Shown here piece after piece: positions 46,985 to 58,975 of a DNA stretch of 64,000 nucleotides (the stretch's first letter is position 1; each line of letters starts with the position of its first letter). The stretch is taken from positions 3,639,821-3,703,820 of the forward strand of contig OZ014417.1 of the NCBI GenBank assembly GCA_963965975.1, written 5' to 3'. The stretch is from Xestospongia bergquistia. Lineage: Eukaryota; Porifera; Demospongiae; Haplosclerida; Petrosiidae. Below the pieces are notes generated by a model that was not told where the DNA came from, searched no databases, and worked only from the letters and a program-made list of their open reading frames with translations. The position numbers and the translations under genes are program-made.

Positions 46985-49310
46985 CAATCCCACAGCTTTT
47001 GCCATTGATAAGCAATTGATCCAAGAAATCCATGGCCTTAATAGTATTAATGAACCACTTGGATTAGTTCTGGTGTCATCAAATGAAAAATGTGGATTAT
47101 GTCAAGGTAGATTGCTCATTCGCAGTGACAGACTAAGTCACGTGACAGTGTATACTGAATTGTTTGAAACTTTAGTAGGTACCCACTACCACAAATATTG
47201 CCAAAATCAGCAGAAAGGGTGTTCCTTGAGGCAATATTATGGATACCATTCTGATGGAGATAAATCTGTGACATTCTATGACACTGACTAGGACCAAGTG
47301 GACTATTTTATATGTAGTAGTGAAATAGCATTTGAGATGAAAATGCTTTCAAAGATCGATGCAGAACTACTTTTGGGTCATATTAGATACAAACAAAAAG
47401 CTGACATCTACAATTACAGTAACAACTATGAAGTAGAACCAAAGAAAGGCTCCTCTCTTGAAGTACAGAAGCATCAACAACCTGATGAAAGGTATATCAA
47501 TACTTCGTTGTGAATGTTTTATTTTTAAAAATATTAAGATTTGAACAACTTCAAACGTGTTAAGCTTGATCGCAGAAGATCTCAGATTTTCTATTTTAAA
47601 CACATTGTCTCATTATCCAGAAATTAATCCCTATGTATTCAGACTTGGGTTTAACTCTACAATGGTTCACTCCAATATTCTATTAAGCTTTTGAAAGAAA
47701 GTACTCAGGTAACTCTTTATAAAAATTAATGTTAATAAATCAAAATCATGTCTATAGAACACACATGCAAGTATCCAGGTTGCAAAAATGTTCTTGTGTT
47801 TGATGGTAATATGAAAAATCGTCGTGATGTGTCCATGGCAAAGGATGCTGGATACATTCAATATCCCAAATTACAAGGACATATCAAATCAGGCTGCACA
47901 CATCCCCACAATATAAATCTCGATACTGCCAGAAATATGACAGGCAAGCATATATGTCTTATCCTGCAGATGAGGGTGATCCTGTTGTGGAAATTATTCT
48001 GGAAAAAAAGACCATTAGAAGCAGCAATTTTACAAGGCTTATAAAATGACTGTCAATGTTATTTTTTTATATAGCATGCATACTTATAGTAAATAGACTT
48101 GTGTTTAGAGGCATTTCAAGATGCTTGCCAAAGCAGTTATAAGAATGTACATATCAATACACAGGTACTGTGGTTAGTTAAACCAGATATTTAAGTCACC
48201 TGGGAGTTAGCTGACTCACTATCTCCAGATATTATCAATGAGTTTGAGGAGGGTATTTGACCTGACGTGGTGACACATACAGATGTGGAATATGGTCAGG
48301 TCACCAGAAAAGTATTCTCTCCGTCAATAGCAGCAACAATGATCAAGATGTCCCACCAAAGAAGACCAGAATAGAGCATCCAAACATACACAACAATATT
48401 GGGTAGGTTGTCATCGTTACTATCATCAATATAGTGTCAGTACTCAATGCAAAAGAGTACATATCATTAGTGATAGTTTATACTAAATTAATGCACTCCC
48501 TCCATTACCAAACTGAATCAACAATCTACATGCATACTTAATGTAGAGCATTTGATGCTGAAGATGATAATGAAGCATTATCTTGTAACACTGAGAAGGA
48601 GAAACATTGTTTGAACTTGAGGACTGCTGGTTAGTTATGCACATTTGCACATTAATTTACATGTTTAACCAAAACATTTTGTAGGTGCTTTGGCTGGCAT
48701 GAGGCCCTGTGGAGTAATTGTGCTCATAGGAGAACTTTTTATTTCTGAATCAAAAACACAGGTTTATGGATACCTTCACAGCTATGCATTGGGATGTTGC
48801 AAAATCTATTGGTATGTAGCTAATGGCCACTTGAGTTATCCATATTCAATCAAATTTTGCTTGTGTCATTCAATAGAAATCATTTGTTATGACAATGCTT
48901 GCCATCGGATGGGTTTGCTGAGAGCAAAAAAGAGTAAGTCTTACAGAACAAACAAAACAAGTAGCATCAATAAAAATTGTAGATGATAAGATGCAAATGA
49001 GGGGTCACACTGATAAGTGGTGTAAACACAGTTGTGAACCCCATAATTTTCCACAATTACAGAAGGTAAGACTCTGCCTAATTGGAACACCGTTATACCA
49101 AAGTAATACCCTTCAACTTTTCTTTAATCTCTATGACATCAGGTTGATACAGACGTTTGTGAACAGGTGTTCCTGTGGCTCTCAAGATATAAGCACATAT
49201 CACAAAAGATGAGTGAGCACACATTATGTTCTTTTTGCTGAATTTGTGTGACCATACGTGAGGAGAAGAAATTGCTTCAGGCTGCATTTATGTGATATAA
49301 AATTGGACAA
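46985..49310 (+). pseudogene. KDZ-superfamily transposon relic with CxC5/CxC6-type cysteine clusters
   Basis: Pieces in order: a cysteine cluster (EKCGLCQGRLLIRSD, GTHYHKYCQNQQKGCSLRQY) interrupted by a TAG at 47289, then EMKMLSKIDAELLLGHIRYK; a second cluster EHTCKYPGCKNVLVFDGNMK, NRRDVSMAKDAGYIQY, HIKSGC (47758-47900); GMRPCGVIVLIGELFISESK and EIICYDNACH (48690-48930); MQMRGHTDKWCKHSCEP (48991 on); and near 49145-49240 DTDVCEQVFLWLSRYKH and KMSEHTLC. This order (metal-binding clusters, then YDxxC, GH-D-WC and the V-EQ-F-WLSRY block) is that of Kyakuja/Dileera/Zisupton transposases. Intron-like gaps, stops and frameshifts mean this copy is dead. Confidence 0.75.
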
Positions 49311-49529
49311 AATGATTTTTTTCCAATGTATATACTCTATTGTAACAAATGAAGTCACATAAAATATGATAATATATACATACAGACTCATTGTAAAAGT
49401 GGTCTTAATAAATGGTACAAAATATAGACTTTATGATAGTTCATAGGATGTACTTGTTGTTCATTAGTTGCTTAGGACAAAGGCAAGCAGGACAGAGGAA
49501 AATATTTAGGTATTTCACTGGACAAACTT

Positions 49530-50805
49530 TTGTCTCTTGGGGACAAAGGGAAAGCATGGACAAGCAGGACTAAAGGCAATGTTAAAAGATGCCGTAGGAT
49601 GTCTTTTACATGCTATCCATTAGTCCCTTTACTTACTGTCTATTAGTCCCTTAGGGACAAGGGGAAGGGATGGACAAACAGGACTAAAGGCAATGTTAAA
49701 GGAGGCCATAGGATGTCTTTTACATGCTATCCATTAGTCCCTTAGGGACAAGGGACAAGGGGAAGGGATGGACAAGCAGGACTAAAGGCAATGTTAAAGA
49801 AGGCCATAGGATGTCCTTTTCATACTGTCCATTAGTCCTTTAGGGACAAAAGGAAGGGATGGTCAAGCAGGACTAAAGGTAATGTTAAAGGAGGCCATAG
49901 TATGTCCTTTACTTTTCATTAGTCCCTTAGGGACAAGGGACAAGGGGAAGGGATGGACAAGCAGGACTAAAGGCAATGTTAAAGAAGGCCATAGGATGTC
50001 CTTTACATACTGTCCATTAGTCCTTTAGGGACAAAAGGAAGGGATGGTCAAGCAGGACTAAAGGTAATGTTAAAGGAAGCCATATTATGTCCTTTACTTT
50101 TCATTAGTCCCTTAGGGACAAGAGGAAGGAATGGTCAAGCAGCACTAAAGGCAGAGTTAAAGGAGTCCAAAAGATGTCCTTTACTGTTCATTAGTCTCTT
50201 ATGGACAAAGAGAAGGGATGGACAAGCAGGACTAAAGGCAGTGTTAAAGGAGTCAAAGGATGTCCTTTACGGTCCATTAGTCCCTTATGGACAAAGGGAA
50301 AGGATGGACAAGCAGGACTAAAGGCAATGTTGAAGGAGGCCATAGGATGTCCTTTACTTACTGTGCATTAGTCCCTTAGGGACAAGGGGAAGGGATAGAC
50401 AAGCAGGACTAAAGGCAATGTTAAAGGAGTCCAAATGATGTCCTTTACTGTTCATTAGTCCATTATGAACAAAGGGAAGGGATGGACATGCAGAACTAAA
50501 GACCATATTAAAGGAGTCCAAAAGATGTCCTTTACTGTCCATTAGTCCCTTATGGACAAAGGAAAAGGATGGACAAGCAGGACTAAAGGCAATGTTGAAG
50601 GAGCCCATAGGATTTCCTTCACTTAATGTCCATTAGTACATTAGGGACAAGGGGAAGGAATGATCAAGCAGGACTAAAGGCAATGTTAATGGAGGCCATA
50701 TGGATGTCCTTTACTTACTGTTCATTAGTCCCTTAGGGCAAGGGAGAGGGATGGATAAGCAGGACTAAAGCCAATGTTAGAGGAGGCCATAGGATGTCCT
50801 TTACT
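49530..50805. repeat. Tandem satellite 2, about 88-95-bp units, around 13 copies
   Basis: Units carry TTAGTCCCTTAGGGACAAGG, GGAAGGGATGGACAAGCAGG, ACTAAAGGCAATGTTAAAGG and CCATAGGATGTCCTTTACTT. GTCCCTTAGGGAC is a perfect palindrome. Shares CCCTTAGTCC/ATTAGTCCCTTA and GGATGTCC words with satellite 1. Repetitive ORFs on both strands are not considered genes. Confidence 0.93.
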
Positions 50806-51229
50806 TAATTACCAGTTACTAAAAGTCTTACTGGCACATGGACCTTCTACTTATATTGAATTCCAAGATTTGTCACTCAGAGAATGACAGTGAGTCAAAC
50901 AAGAGTCTAGAAAAGCAAAGCACCATTACTCTCAAATGTAATGATACGATAAGCAGCTTTTTGAAAATCCTATATAATTGTCAACACAAAGCATGATTAA
51001 TTGTTGTTAAATTTACATGAAAGAATTGTTCAACTTTTTCCATTTCCTCAGGAGTACAATAAGGTTGTGTACATTGTAGTTGGAGAGTGTTATGAAGTTG
51101 CCATGTGTCATAGTGAGAATTTAGTACAAATATTGGACTGGAAATGTAAGGATAAGTATACTAATGGAAGAAAGGAAAGTTTTGTACCAATATTCCTTCA
51201 ACAGTAAAGTACCTGAGCCATAATACACT

Positions 51230-53235
51230 TCCAAAGTTCATTCCTGTTAGCCATGATACATTTCTGATTGACTCCACTAGTACAGTTTTGCATTTAAACA
51301 CTGAAAAACAAATAGGAAACATTTTGATATTATTATTATAACAATGTTTTGATTGTAAATGATTGCCTTTATGTGGTAATGTTACTGTTGACTACAGTTT
51401 GAGAAGGATGAAAGTTTCATCTAAATTATGATCTTTCTAAGAAGTGAGTTATCTCTATAGAACATAAGAAGATTGATTACAGAATTGAAAGATGTGGTTA
51501 CATTGGACAATGTTCATTAATTGGTGTCATGTTTGGAATATGCAGAGTATAAATATACATGTAGACCAGGACAATCATGGACCACTTTATATATAGTCAT
51601 CACATGTATAGGGTGTCTACTTATTACTAATGTAGTGTGTATAAGCACATTACATCGGTAGTCAATTGGCACAATTTTTTTTATATCATATATAGTTCCT
51701 AGCATGCATGCATACATATATCACCATAATTATAAATGTATTAGTTGTTCAACCAATATATGTCAGGGCTGATTACAATTGTAATCAATTGTAATCAATT
51801 ACATTTTTGCTGTAATCGTATCGTAATCAACTTTCCAGAAACAGTGTAATCAGTAATCATAATTATAATCAGACAAAGTAATTGCTGTAATCACAAATGA
51901 TTACAGTGATTACGGTAGCTTTTGCAAGTAGTACATGAAACAAGTACAAAAAAGTGTTATCTGTGTTAGCATCTGTTGATGTAGAAATGATGGATGAAAT
52001 GACATGTGATTACATTGATTACACCTTGCATATTTGCAGCTGAATGTAAAAAGCTTATATATACTGTCACTGCTAGACTATAATCCATAATCGTAATCAT
52101 AATCGTAATCATGCTTTTTTCCTTATAATCGTAATTGTAATCACCTTGTGTAATCACTGTGTAATCATAGTCGTAATTATACTTGTGTAATTGACCCAAC
52201 CCTGATATAGTTAAGCTACAATAATACATGATGGGATACAATTCAGTTTTTATAATTAATATACCATTTGACAAATCATGTAGTAATTAGTAGTCATAAC
52301 AATTTATGTTTTTAAATAATAGATGTATTTTGTAGACATGTATACACCTGATGACCAGCACTTGCTTAAAAGAATTAATCTATTATAAAAATACATACTA
52401 TTTATATCACTGTATAGTCAGAAAAACAGCTGGTACTAACCATACTGACAAAGTACATTTAGCCAGTAATGTTTATAACATCGATAATATATCTATCAAA
52501 TAACAAAAATCATACATTTACACTAAAACATAGGATTTATTTATATACAGATGACTTACCCAGCATCAGCCATACATAGTTTTATACTTAGTGGATGATG
52601 GAAGAATATCTTGGACATAATCAATATAAAAATAAGTGGCTAATTCACCAGCTGTAATAATAATAACTACTTTTATTACAATTGTTATAGTATTTTGGAA
52701 TTGACAGTATAAAGTACTAGTTAATATATGTTATAAACATTATAATAAAATTTATTAAAAAAGAATGGTGTTGCTACTGTGTGATACCTATTATGATAAA
52801 CTCAACTATAAATTACAACCTGAACAACCAGTTAGAATCGCATTCTCTGACTTGTCCATCATTAGTGCACTCAGTATTGATTGTAGTATTTTGAAGCCTC
52901 TAAAATAGCCCTTCTACACCAACAGGATATTCACTATAGGATAATTTATGTGTACACAATCATTGATATCATATTATAACTTACACATTACCAGCAAATG
53001 ATGCTTCGTCACAATAGTTAATAAAGCTAGCTAGATTCCAATTGTAAAAGTCAGGATTAATGTCTTGATTGTCAGAAAGAAAACCAGAAAACACAGCAGT
53101 AGTTGGCCAGAAGTTTGATGACTAAAGACTTCATTTTCTTCGATCTAAACAATCTCATTCGTCATAACACCAATCTCCACCTTCCAAATCAATAATCCAT
53201 TTACTATATCAGTTTCTGAACCTATTTATAAGTAA
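51230..53235 (-). pseudogene. Pectin-acetylesterase-like pseudogene, copy 3 (exons 2-6)
   Basis: Minus-strand order: exon 2 near 53235-52990 (WKVEIGVMT... frameshifted equivalent of LEGGGWCYDE; then NINPDFYNWNLASF-like), exon 3 about 52935-52830, exon 4 about 52655-52560 (AGELATYFYIDYVQDILPSS, then a TGA), exon 6 about 51300-51230. The GCSAGG motif is altered to ...AGE. Exon 1 of this copy is stranded at 59690-59584. Non-functional. Confidence 0.7.
51764..52206. mobile_element. hAT-like MITE made of GTAATC repeats
   Basis: Starts CAGGGCTGATTACAATTGTA and ends ATTGACCCAACCCTG, giving short CAGGG/CCCTG inverted ends as in hAT elements. The interior is dominated by GTAATC/GATTAC words on both sides. 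The duplicated segment at 35540-35580 has the same flanks (TGTTCAACCAATAT, AGTTAAGCTACAATAATACA) without the element, so this is an insertion after duplication. Confidence 0.75.
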
Positions 53236-53254
53236 CATGTCAAAGTGTGTCACG

Positions 53255-53364
53255 ACTTGATTTGTAATAAGGGACCACATCTGTAAAAACATTCGTCACA
53301 TGATTTGTGAAAAGGAACCACTGTTAAAAGAAACAGTTTTGTCTACATAGTTATCATGAATAGT

Positions 53365-53406
<42 letters not shown>

Positions 53407-53515
53407 ATGTATGTATACAAATGTATGTGGAGGTGTTTTAACAGTGGTTCCTTTTCACAAATCATGTGACAAATGTTTTGAGAGAAGTGGTCTTTTATTG
53501 CAAATCAGATCAGTC
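53255..53515. repeat. Foldback element with AT-microsatellite core
   Basis: Left arm TCACATGATTTGTGAAAAGG, AACCACTGTTAAAAGA; right arm has the inverse (TTTTAACAGTGGTTCCTTTT, CACAAATCATGTGACAAATG). Arms are about 75 bp and a (TA)n tract of about 36 bp lies between them (53365-53401). Sits next to esterase copy 3 exon 2. Confidence 0.85.
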
Positions 53516-53579
53516 AATCCTTTGCTATCACAACTAACCTTTTTGTCTAATCATTAATTCATTATCTGTTTCGTTTAAA

Positions 53580-54780
53580 TCTTATAATTATAGTAAATTA
53601 TGACAAGGGTCCAACCCAGAACCACACCTTTGCCAGTAATCAAGGTACTCTAATTTATGATTTATTAGATACCAATATATCAGAAAACTCTGCTGTATTC
53701 TATTACGAGCATCTTTTTATTTATATCCTTCTTTGACAGGAAATATCTACATCAGAATTATTTATAACTTTTAATGATGACAGACAGAGTTAAAGATGTG
53801 TGAGGTGGGTCTCGCTTAGTTTGCTATAACTGTAATTCTATTAGTGAGATTGTCTGTGATATAAATTCTACTGCTCATTATTAGAACTGATTGATTATTT
53901 TAAGGAACAAGTAAATGACAAAAGGAACAAGTATAAGACAAATATGTTACTTCTTCAATAGATAGGATAATCTATGATATAGTTTAATACAGGTAGCTCC
54001 TGGAATGTTTATTAATTATTTATCTAATGTTTACTGACAAAATTTTATATTAACATGTGAAGTCTATTATAACGTATAGCATTCTAAACTTCAAAGCCAT
54101 GTTTCATTCACAGAACCTTTTGAGATCTATATAATTTCATAATGACCTTAAATTAGAGAAAAAAATGAGGTTCTTTTAGCAATTTCCAAAGACAAAAGTG
54201 AGATTTTTATGTCATATACATTCTATTATATGTTTAATGTATACCATATAAATAATGAGGATTATTACACATTGAAGTAAATGTCAAATGTAAATGACAT
54301 GTTATAGATCTAGACCATATCCCTGTATTTTATGTTTTTATGTGCTTGTTTTTAAAAATCTATTCGTCTGCTTATTCACTATATATTATGAGTATATATG
54401 ACATATATGTGAATATGATATAAATGATTCTTTACTTTCCTAAAGAAATAATACTTAAGTTTTTTGTATGCTTTAATTATAAGTGTGGTTTCAAGACTTA
54501 TTGAATGGTCCCTTTCCAACTTGTTAACACTTTATGAATGAGGTGTCAAAGTAAGTTGGAGAAAATATAGTAAAGCCAATGACAGAATAGTTTCATTAGT
54601 TAAAATAATCTACAACTAAACTGACCACAAAAAGTTTTGCATTGCACAAGCAAAATCATAACCCAGGATTATGAATACTATTTTTTGTATTCAAATTTGA
54701 ATTTAAAAATATAGACAAAATTAATCATGTTATTGTAGCAATGCATTTACAAGTTTTGCTTAACTAAAAAAATTGTTTAC
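53580..54780. repeat. Duplicate of the flank of the 7TM gene
   Basis: 53700-54270 aligns with 58475-59280 (CCTTCTTTGACAGGAAATAT; CAGAACCTTTTGAGATC), and 54420-54790 aligns with 56400-56750. No gene; these are flanks of the duplicated 7TM locus. Confidence 0.7.
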
Positions 54781-54789
54781 AAATTAAAC

Positions 54790-55450
54790 AAGCATAAAAG
54801 TTCATAGTGTAGTCATGCAGACTAGGAATACACTAATTCTATGTTGTCTTAATTGTCCCACTAGTGTTTTTTGATCATAATCATTGTCCCATAGGCGTTC
54901 ATCTTGATCATATTCATTGTCCTGCTGGTGTTCATTTTGATTCTCTTCATTATTCTGAGGGTGTATTACTAAATCAGTATTAAGCCATGCAAAAAATCCT
55001 GAAACTGTAACAATGGTTAATACATAGGACATTACCAGCTGAAATGCTTTATTTCTAAGTTAATTGGGCCATTGCAAATAAGGAATCATTAAAGCAAAAA
55101 TATGACAATGAATAATCCCCCAAAATGCTAACTCATAAACAAGTAATATAAACCACACATAATGCTTGCAAAATGGCTGCCATTTACATTTGTTTTACAA
55201 TCTTCATAATTACTTTTACTCCAATGAATGCAAAAGTCAATTATACCTAAACAGCAACAGATACAATATTTACATATATATGTGCAGCAACTAATACAGC
55301 ATAATGATTCATTACAAGCGTCAAACCAGTTTTCAAAATTGTTAACTATTATGTTCTATATTGGAATAGTAACAAACATTAGAGGAGCAATGAAAATACT
55401 ACCAATTACAATTCATACAAGATAAACCACCAAAGCTGTTCTTATCCAAA
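54790..55450 (-). pseudogene. Truncated paralogue of the 7TM gene at 56757-58437
   Basis: Minus-strand C-terminal part reads LTIVTVSGFFAWLNTDLVIH, PQNNEENQNEHQQDNEYDQ, nearly identical to the end of the intact gene, with an altered tail. Upstream (55060-55440) the Cys-rich loop and TM5-6 remain recognisable but with stops. N-terminal exons are absent. Confidence 0.8.
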
Positions 55451-56750
55451 ATAGTAAAACAATTATCAAAATTTAATATAATAACAGTAATACTCTACTG
55501 AATTAACTGAACTGATCACCAAACTTTGTATTATATAAACATATAACCATTATTGTGTAAGTGTAGTCATAAAATACCAGTCAGGATCTTAAAATTTTTA
55601 AAATTTATCAAGAATACAAAGAAGATAAAAATATTTCTGCTTCCCACGTTGAACACTGTAAATTGTGTTATCATCTTTATATACTTTTACTCTTCTTGTA
55701 TTCATATTTTTTTAAAACATAGTTGATTTGTTTATTTCTTTGAATATATTTAAATAGAAACTATAAAAGAAAGCCTAAATATATTCAAAGAAAAACAAAT
55801 AAACAAAAGTTTAAACAAAACATGAATACTATTAGGTATATTATTTCACACTCAATAAAGCTACTGATGGTCTTAGCACCACATTGAGTGTTTTAAGCTT
55901 ATGATAGTTACTTCCCTTATGAACATACTTGGCTGAGAAATTTCATTCCTCAGTTAAACAAAATAGTCAAATTGTTAATCAGAGCAATCCTCTACATCTT
56001 CTAGTAAGACGTAATGTAAATCCAACACTCATTATGCTGCAAAGAGAATAAAGTAGCTCTACAAACTAGATTTACCATATCATGAGGTCAATTGCATAAG
56101 TTCATGAGATTGAAATCACTCTATTTATTATCTAATTGTTTTTATGTTGACCAAGATAAAAGTAGAAGCTATATGCTTTAAATGTTGAATCAGAAAGACT
56201 GAGAGAGTCAGAGAATGTCATTGTGCATGTGGATTAGTAAGGCCTGGGATACAGAAGTAACATTAATATGGCTGGATCAAAGTAACATTAATATGGCTGG
56301 ATGTATTAATAGAGACATTACTCTGTATGCATGAGAGAATACAATTAACACTTAAAGATGCTCAATATATACATGTATCATAAATATATGTGTCTTTTAT
56401 GATATTTGCTCAAATATGATACATATAAGATAATAGATTCTGTACTTCCTAAATAGCTAGCACTCTATTTTTGAATATTTTAAAGTGTATTTGCAAGACC
56501 TATTGAACTGATCACCAAATGATTTGCATTGCACAAGCACACTTGTATAATATAGCATTATTACTATTATTTTTTAATTCAAATTTGAATGTACAATATA
56601 CATAAAATTAATAACATGTTATTGTAGTAATGCTTTTACAAGTTTATAAAATTATTTACCAAAGAAAACAGCATTAAAGTTAATAATGTAGTCACAAGGA
56701 CTATGAATACACTTCTATAGGTAATTCATTGTCATTATTATTGTCTTTGA
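55450..56750. other. No gene recognised
   Basis: AT-rich. 56400-56750 is the 3' flank of the 7TM gene, duplicated at 54420-54790. A short inverted repeat (TTTGAATATATTTA / TAAATATATTCAAAG) lies at 55739-55790. Confidence 0.55.
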
Positions 56751-56756
56751 TATCCC

Positions 56757-58437
56757 CTAGTGTTCATCTTGATCATATTCATTGTCCTGCTGGTGTTGAT
56801 TTTGATTCTCTTCATTATTCTGAGGGTGTATTACTAAATCAGTATTAATCCACGCAAGAATTCCTGAAACTGCAACAATGGTTAATATAAAGGATAATAC
56901 CAGCTGATTTGTTTTATTTTCTAAGTTAGTAGGGCCATATACAAGAAGAAATCTTGAAGCATAATATAATATGACAATGAATAATCCCCAAAATAGTAAT
57001 TCATAAATAAGGATTACGAACCACAAACAAGCCTTGGAAAATGGTTTCCACTTACATTTATTTTTGCATCGGTCACAAAAATTTTTACAGCATCTATTAT
57101 AAGGGTTAATTACATCTGAGTAGCAGCGGATACGAAAGTTTTTTACACTGAAGCAGCAGCGGATGCAACATTTACATATATATGTGCAGCAACTAATACA
57201 ACATATTGACTCGTTACAAGCATCAAACAAGTTTTCAGCAAACTTAATTATTGTGTTCCATATTGGAATAGGAACAAACATTAGAGGAATAATGAAAATA
57301 CTACCAATGAAAATTCGTACAGGATAAGCCAGTGAAGCTGTTACTAACCATACACCATGATAAAATAGATAAACAATCCCAAATAGTAAAACAAGTGCTG
57401 CAAATATTAGCCACTTTTGACATTGGTGCTTTAATTGATCCTTATAATTATCATTAGCATTTAGTTTATCCCAGTAAAAGATTTTCATTGCTGTTGCCAC
57501 TGACATTACAAAATTAAATCCAAAAATACCAGATGCTACACAAGGTATAGGGAAGAGATATAAAAATCTTTTGTCATTATGTGAAGTGTTATATTTCCTG
57601 TACAAGTAAATGTCAAAGCTAGTTATTATAACTGCAGCAACCAGCATCACAGGAAAAGCCATTCTTTCAATGGCAAAGAAAAATATTTTTTCATCTTTGA
57701 ATTGTAATATTGAGGAGTCCTCTTTATTAATAATTATTACAGACTTGTAGTAATTAAATAAAAAGCTTTTTAGAAGTTTCCCTAAATGTTCTCGTGCTTT
57801 CTTGATACACATAAGGACATGAGCTATAATTAAACACCCAATGGTTGAGATTATTAACCATATTGTTATCACTATATTTACTTTGTCATACTCATGACTT
57901 TGAGACAGCTTATAAATATTTTGAAGGTAGCGAGCATTGTATGAATTATTGCCAATTTCTCCAATTTTTGCTAACTAAAATGGAATGTAAAGAATTTAAA
58001 AATAAAATTAATAAAGTTACCTGTTTAGTTAGAGATAGTAATAACTCCTCTTTGTTTAACTTAGTATTATTGCAAAATTGAGGAATTACAAAATACTGTT
58101 CACAAGTGTCACCTAAATCAGCAAGTTCAAATATTAGTGCTCTAAACAGATAGTAGTCTAGAAACATAAAAATAGGATTATCTGGCCAAAAGTAGTCATA
58201 CTCTGCATTAGAATTATTACAAGGTTCCTTATAGCAATAGTGAAAAACTACATAACGAGGAGTTAGCTTGTTATCTTGAGGATAGAAGGTCTCCTGAATC
58301 TTTACTATGTTTTCATTTGTTTGAAAATGATCTTTGAGAGATTCTAGATCCTCAACACATGTATCAGCATTTGAAACAAAAGTATTGAAATGTATTGAGA
58401 GTATACAAACAAGAATTAAAATAACTCTGCTTCCCAT
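56757..58437 (-). CDS. Unrecognised secreted-ectodomain 7TM protein with cysteine-rich loop
   Basis: Two exons, 58021-58437 and 56757-57974, joined by a 46-bp GT-AG intron in frame, 544 aa. The start has a clear signal peptide (MGSRVILILVCILSIHF). The ectodomain of about 130 residues contains several Cys (ADTCVEDL, YCYKEPCNNS, CEQYFVIPQFC). Then come about seven hydrophobic segments, beginning IVITIWLIISTIGCLIIAH and ending LVLSFILTIVAVSGILAW. Between TM5 and TM6 lies a loop of about 70 residues with about 18 Cys (ESICCISCCTYICKCCIRCC ... CKNFCDRCKNKC). The tail is acidic and Asn/Gln-rich (NNEENQNQHQQDNEYDQDE). I do not recognise the family; an orphan receptor, channel or transporter is possible. 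A truncated paralogue lies at 54790-55450, showing local duplication. Confidence 0.8.
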
Positions 58438-58559
58438 AGTGAGCGCTGTTACCTGCGTAATCTATATAACACGATCTCTTTATTTATATCCTTCTTTGAC
58501 AGGAAATATCTTACGTCAGAATTATTTATACTGTCAATAACGACAGAGTTAAAAATGCA

Positions 58560-58975
58560 TACCGTATAGCCCCATTTCGGTGATAATTGTTTTTACCGCA
58601 TGGCCATACGGAAAAAAATCATAATGTGGTCAATCACCCATTTTGTAGGGCAAAAGGCTCCAGCATGGTAACGTTATGTTGCGCTGTTGGGTGTACAAAC
58701 AGTATAGGGAAGCCTGGAGTAAATTTTTTTAGATTTCCTTGTTGCAAAGCGACTTAAGCTCTAGATAATAGCTTTAAAGAGAGACAAATGGAAGCTTACT
58801 AGCCATTCTCAAAGTTGCAGTCAGCACTTTGTATCATGTGAGATGAATTGTATTTTACTTGTGTATGTATCTTTTACAAAACCAACTAGGAACCCTAAAG
58901 ATATTGATTATATTCCCTCAAAATTTTGTTTTACTCAAAAAGAACCAATGTTAAGTTAGTTTGATATAACTATAA
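58560..58975 (+). pseudogene. THAP zinc-finger relic
   Basis: MVTLCCAVGCTNSIGKPGVN then FFRFPCC give the N-terminal C-x4-C half of a THAP domain, followed by a stop. In another frame from 58780, RDKWKLTSHSQSCSQHFVS provides the C-x2-H half, with KPTRNPKDIDYIPSKFCF after it. THAP domains bind DNA in transcription factors and P-element-type transposases. The frame break makes this copy inactive. It lies divergently from the 7TM gene. Confidence 0.7.

Noticed and set aside
50067..50608. Repetitive ORFs on both strands in satellite 2 (and 45348-45713 in satellite 1)
   Set aside because: Repeat periodicity alone explains the open frames; both strands are equally open and units vary in length by non-multiples of three.
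49530..50805. CRISPR-like array
   Set aside because: Units are contiguous tandem repeats without unique spacers, in a eukaryotic context.
53366..53557. ORF starting with a YIYI repeat
   Set aside because: It begins in the TA microsatellite and extends into the foldback arm; not a gene.
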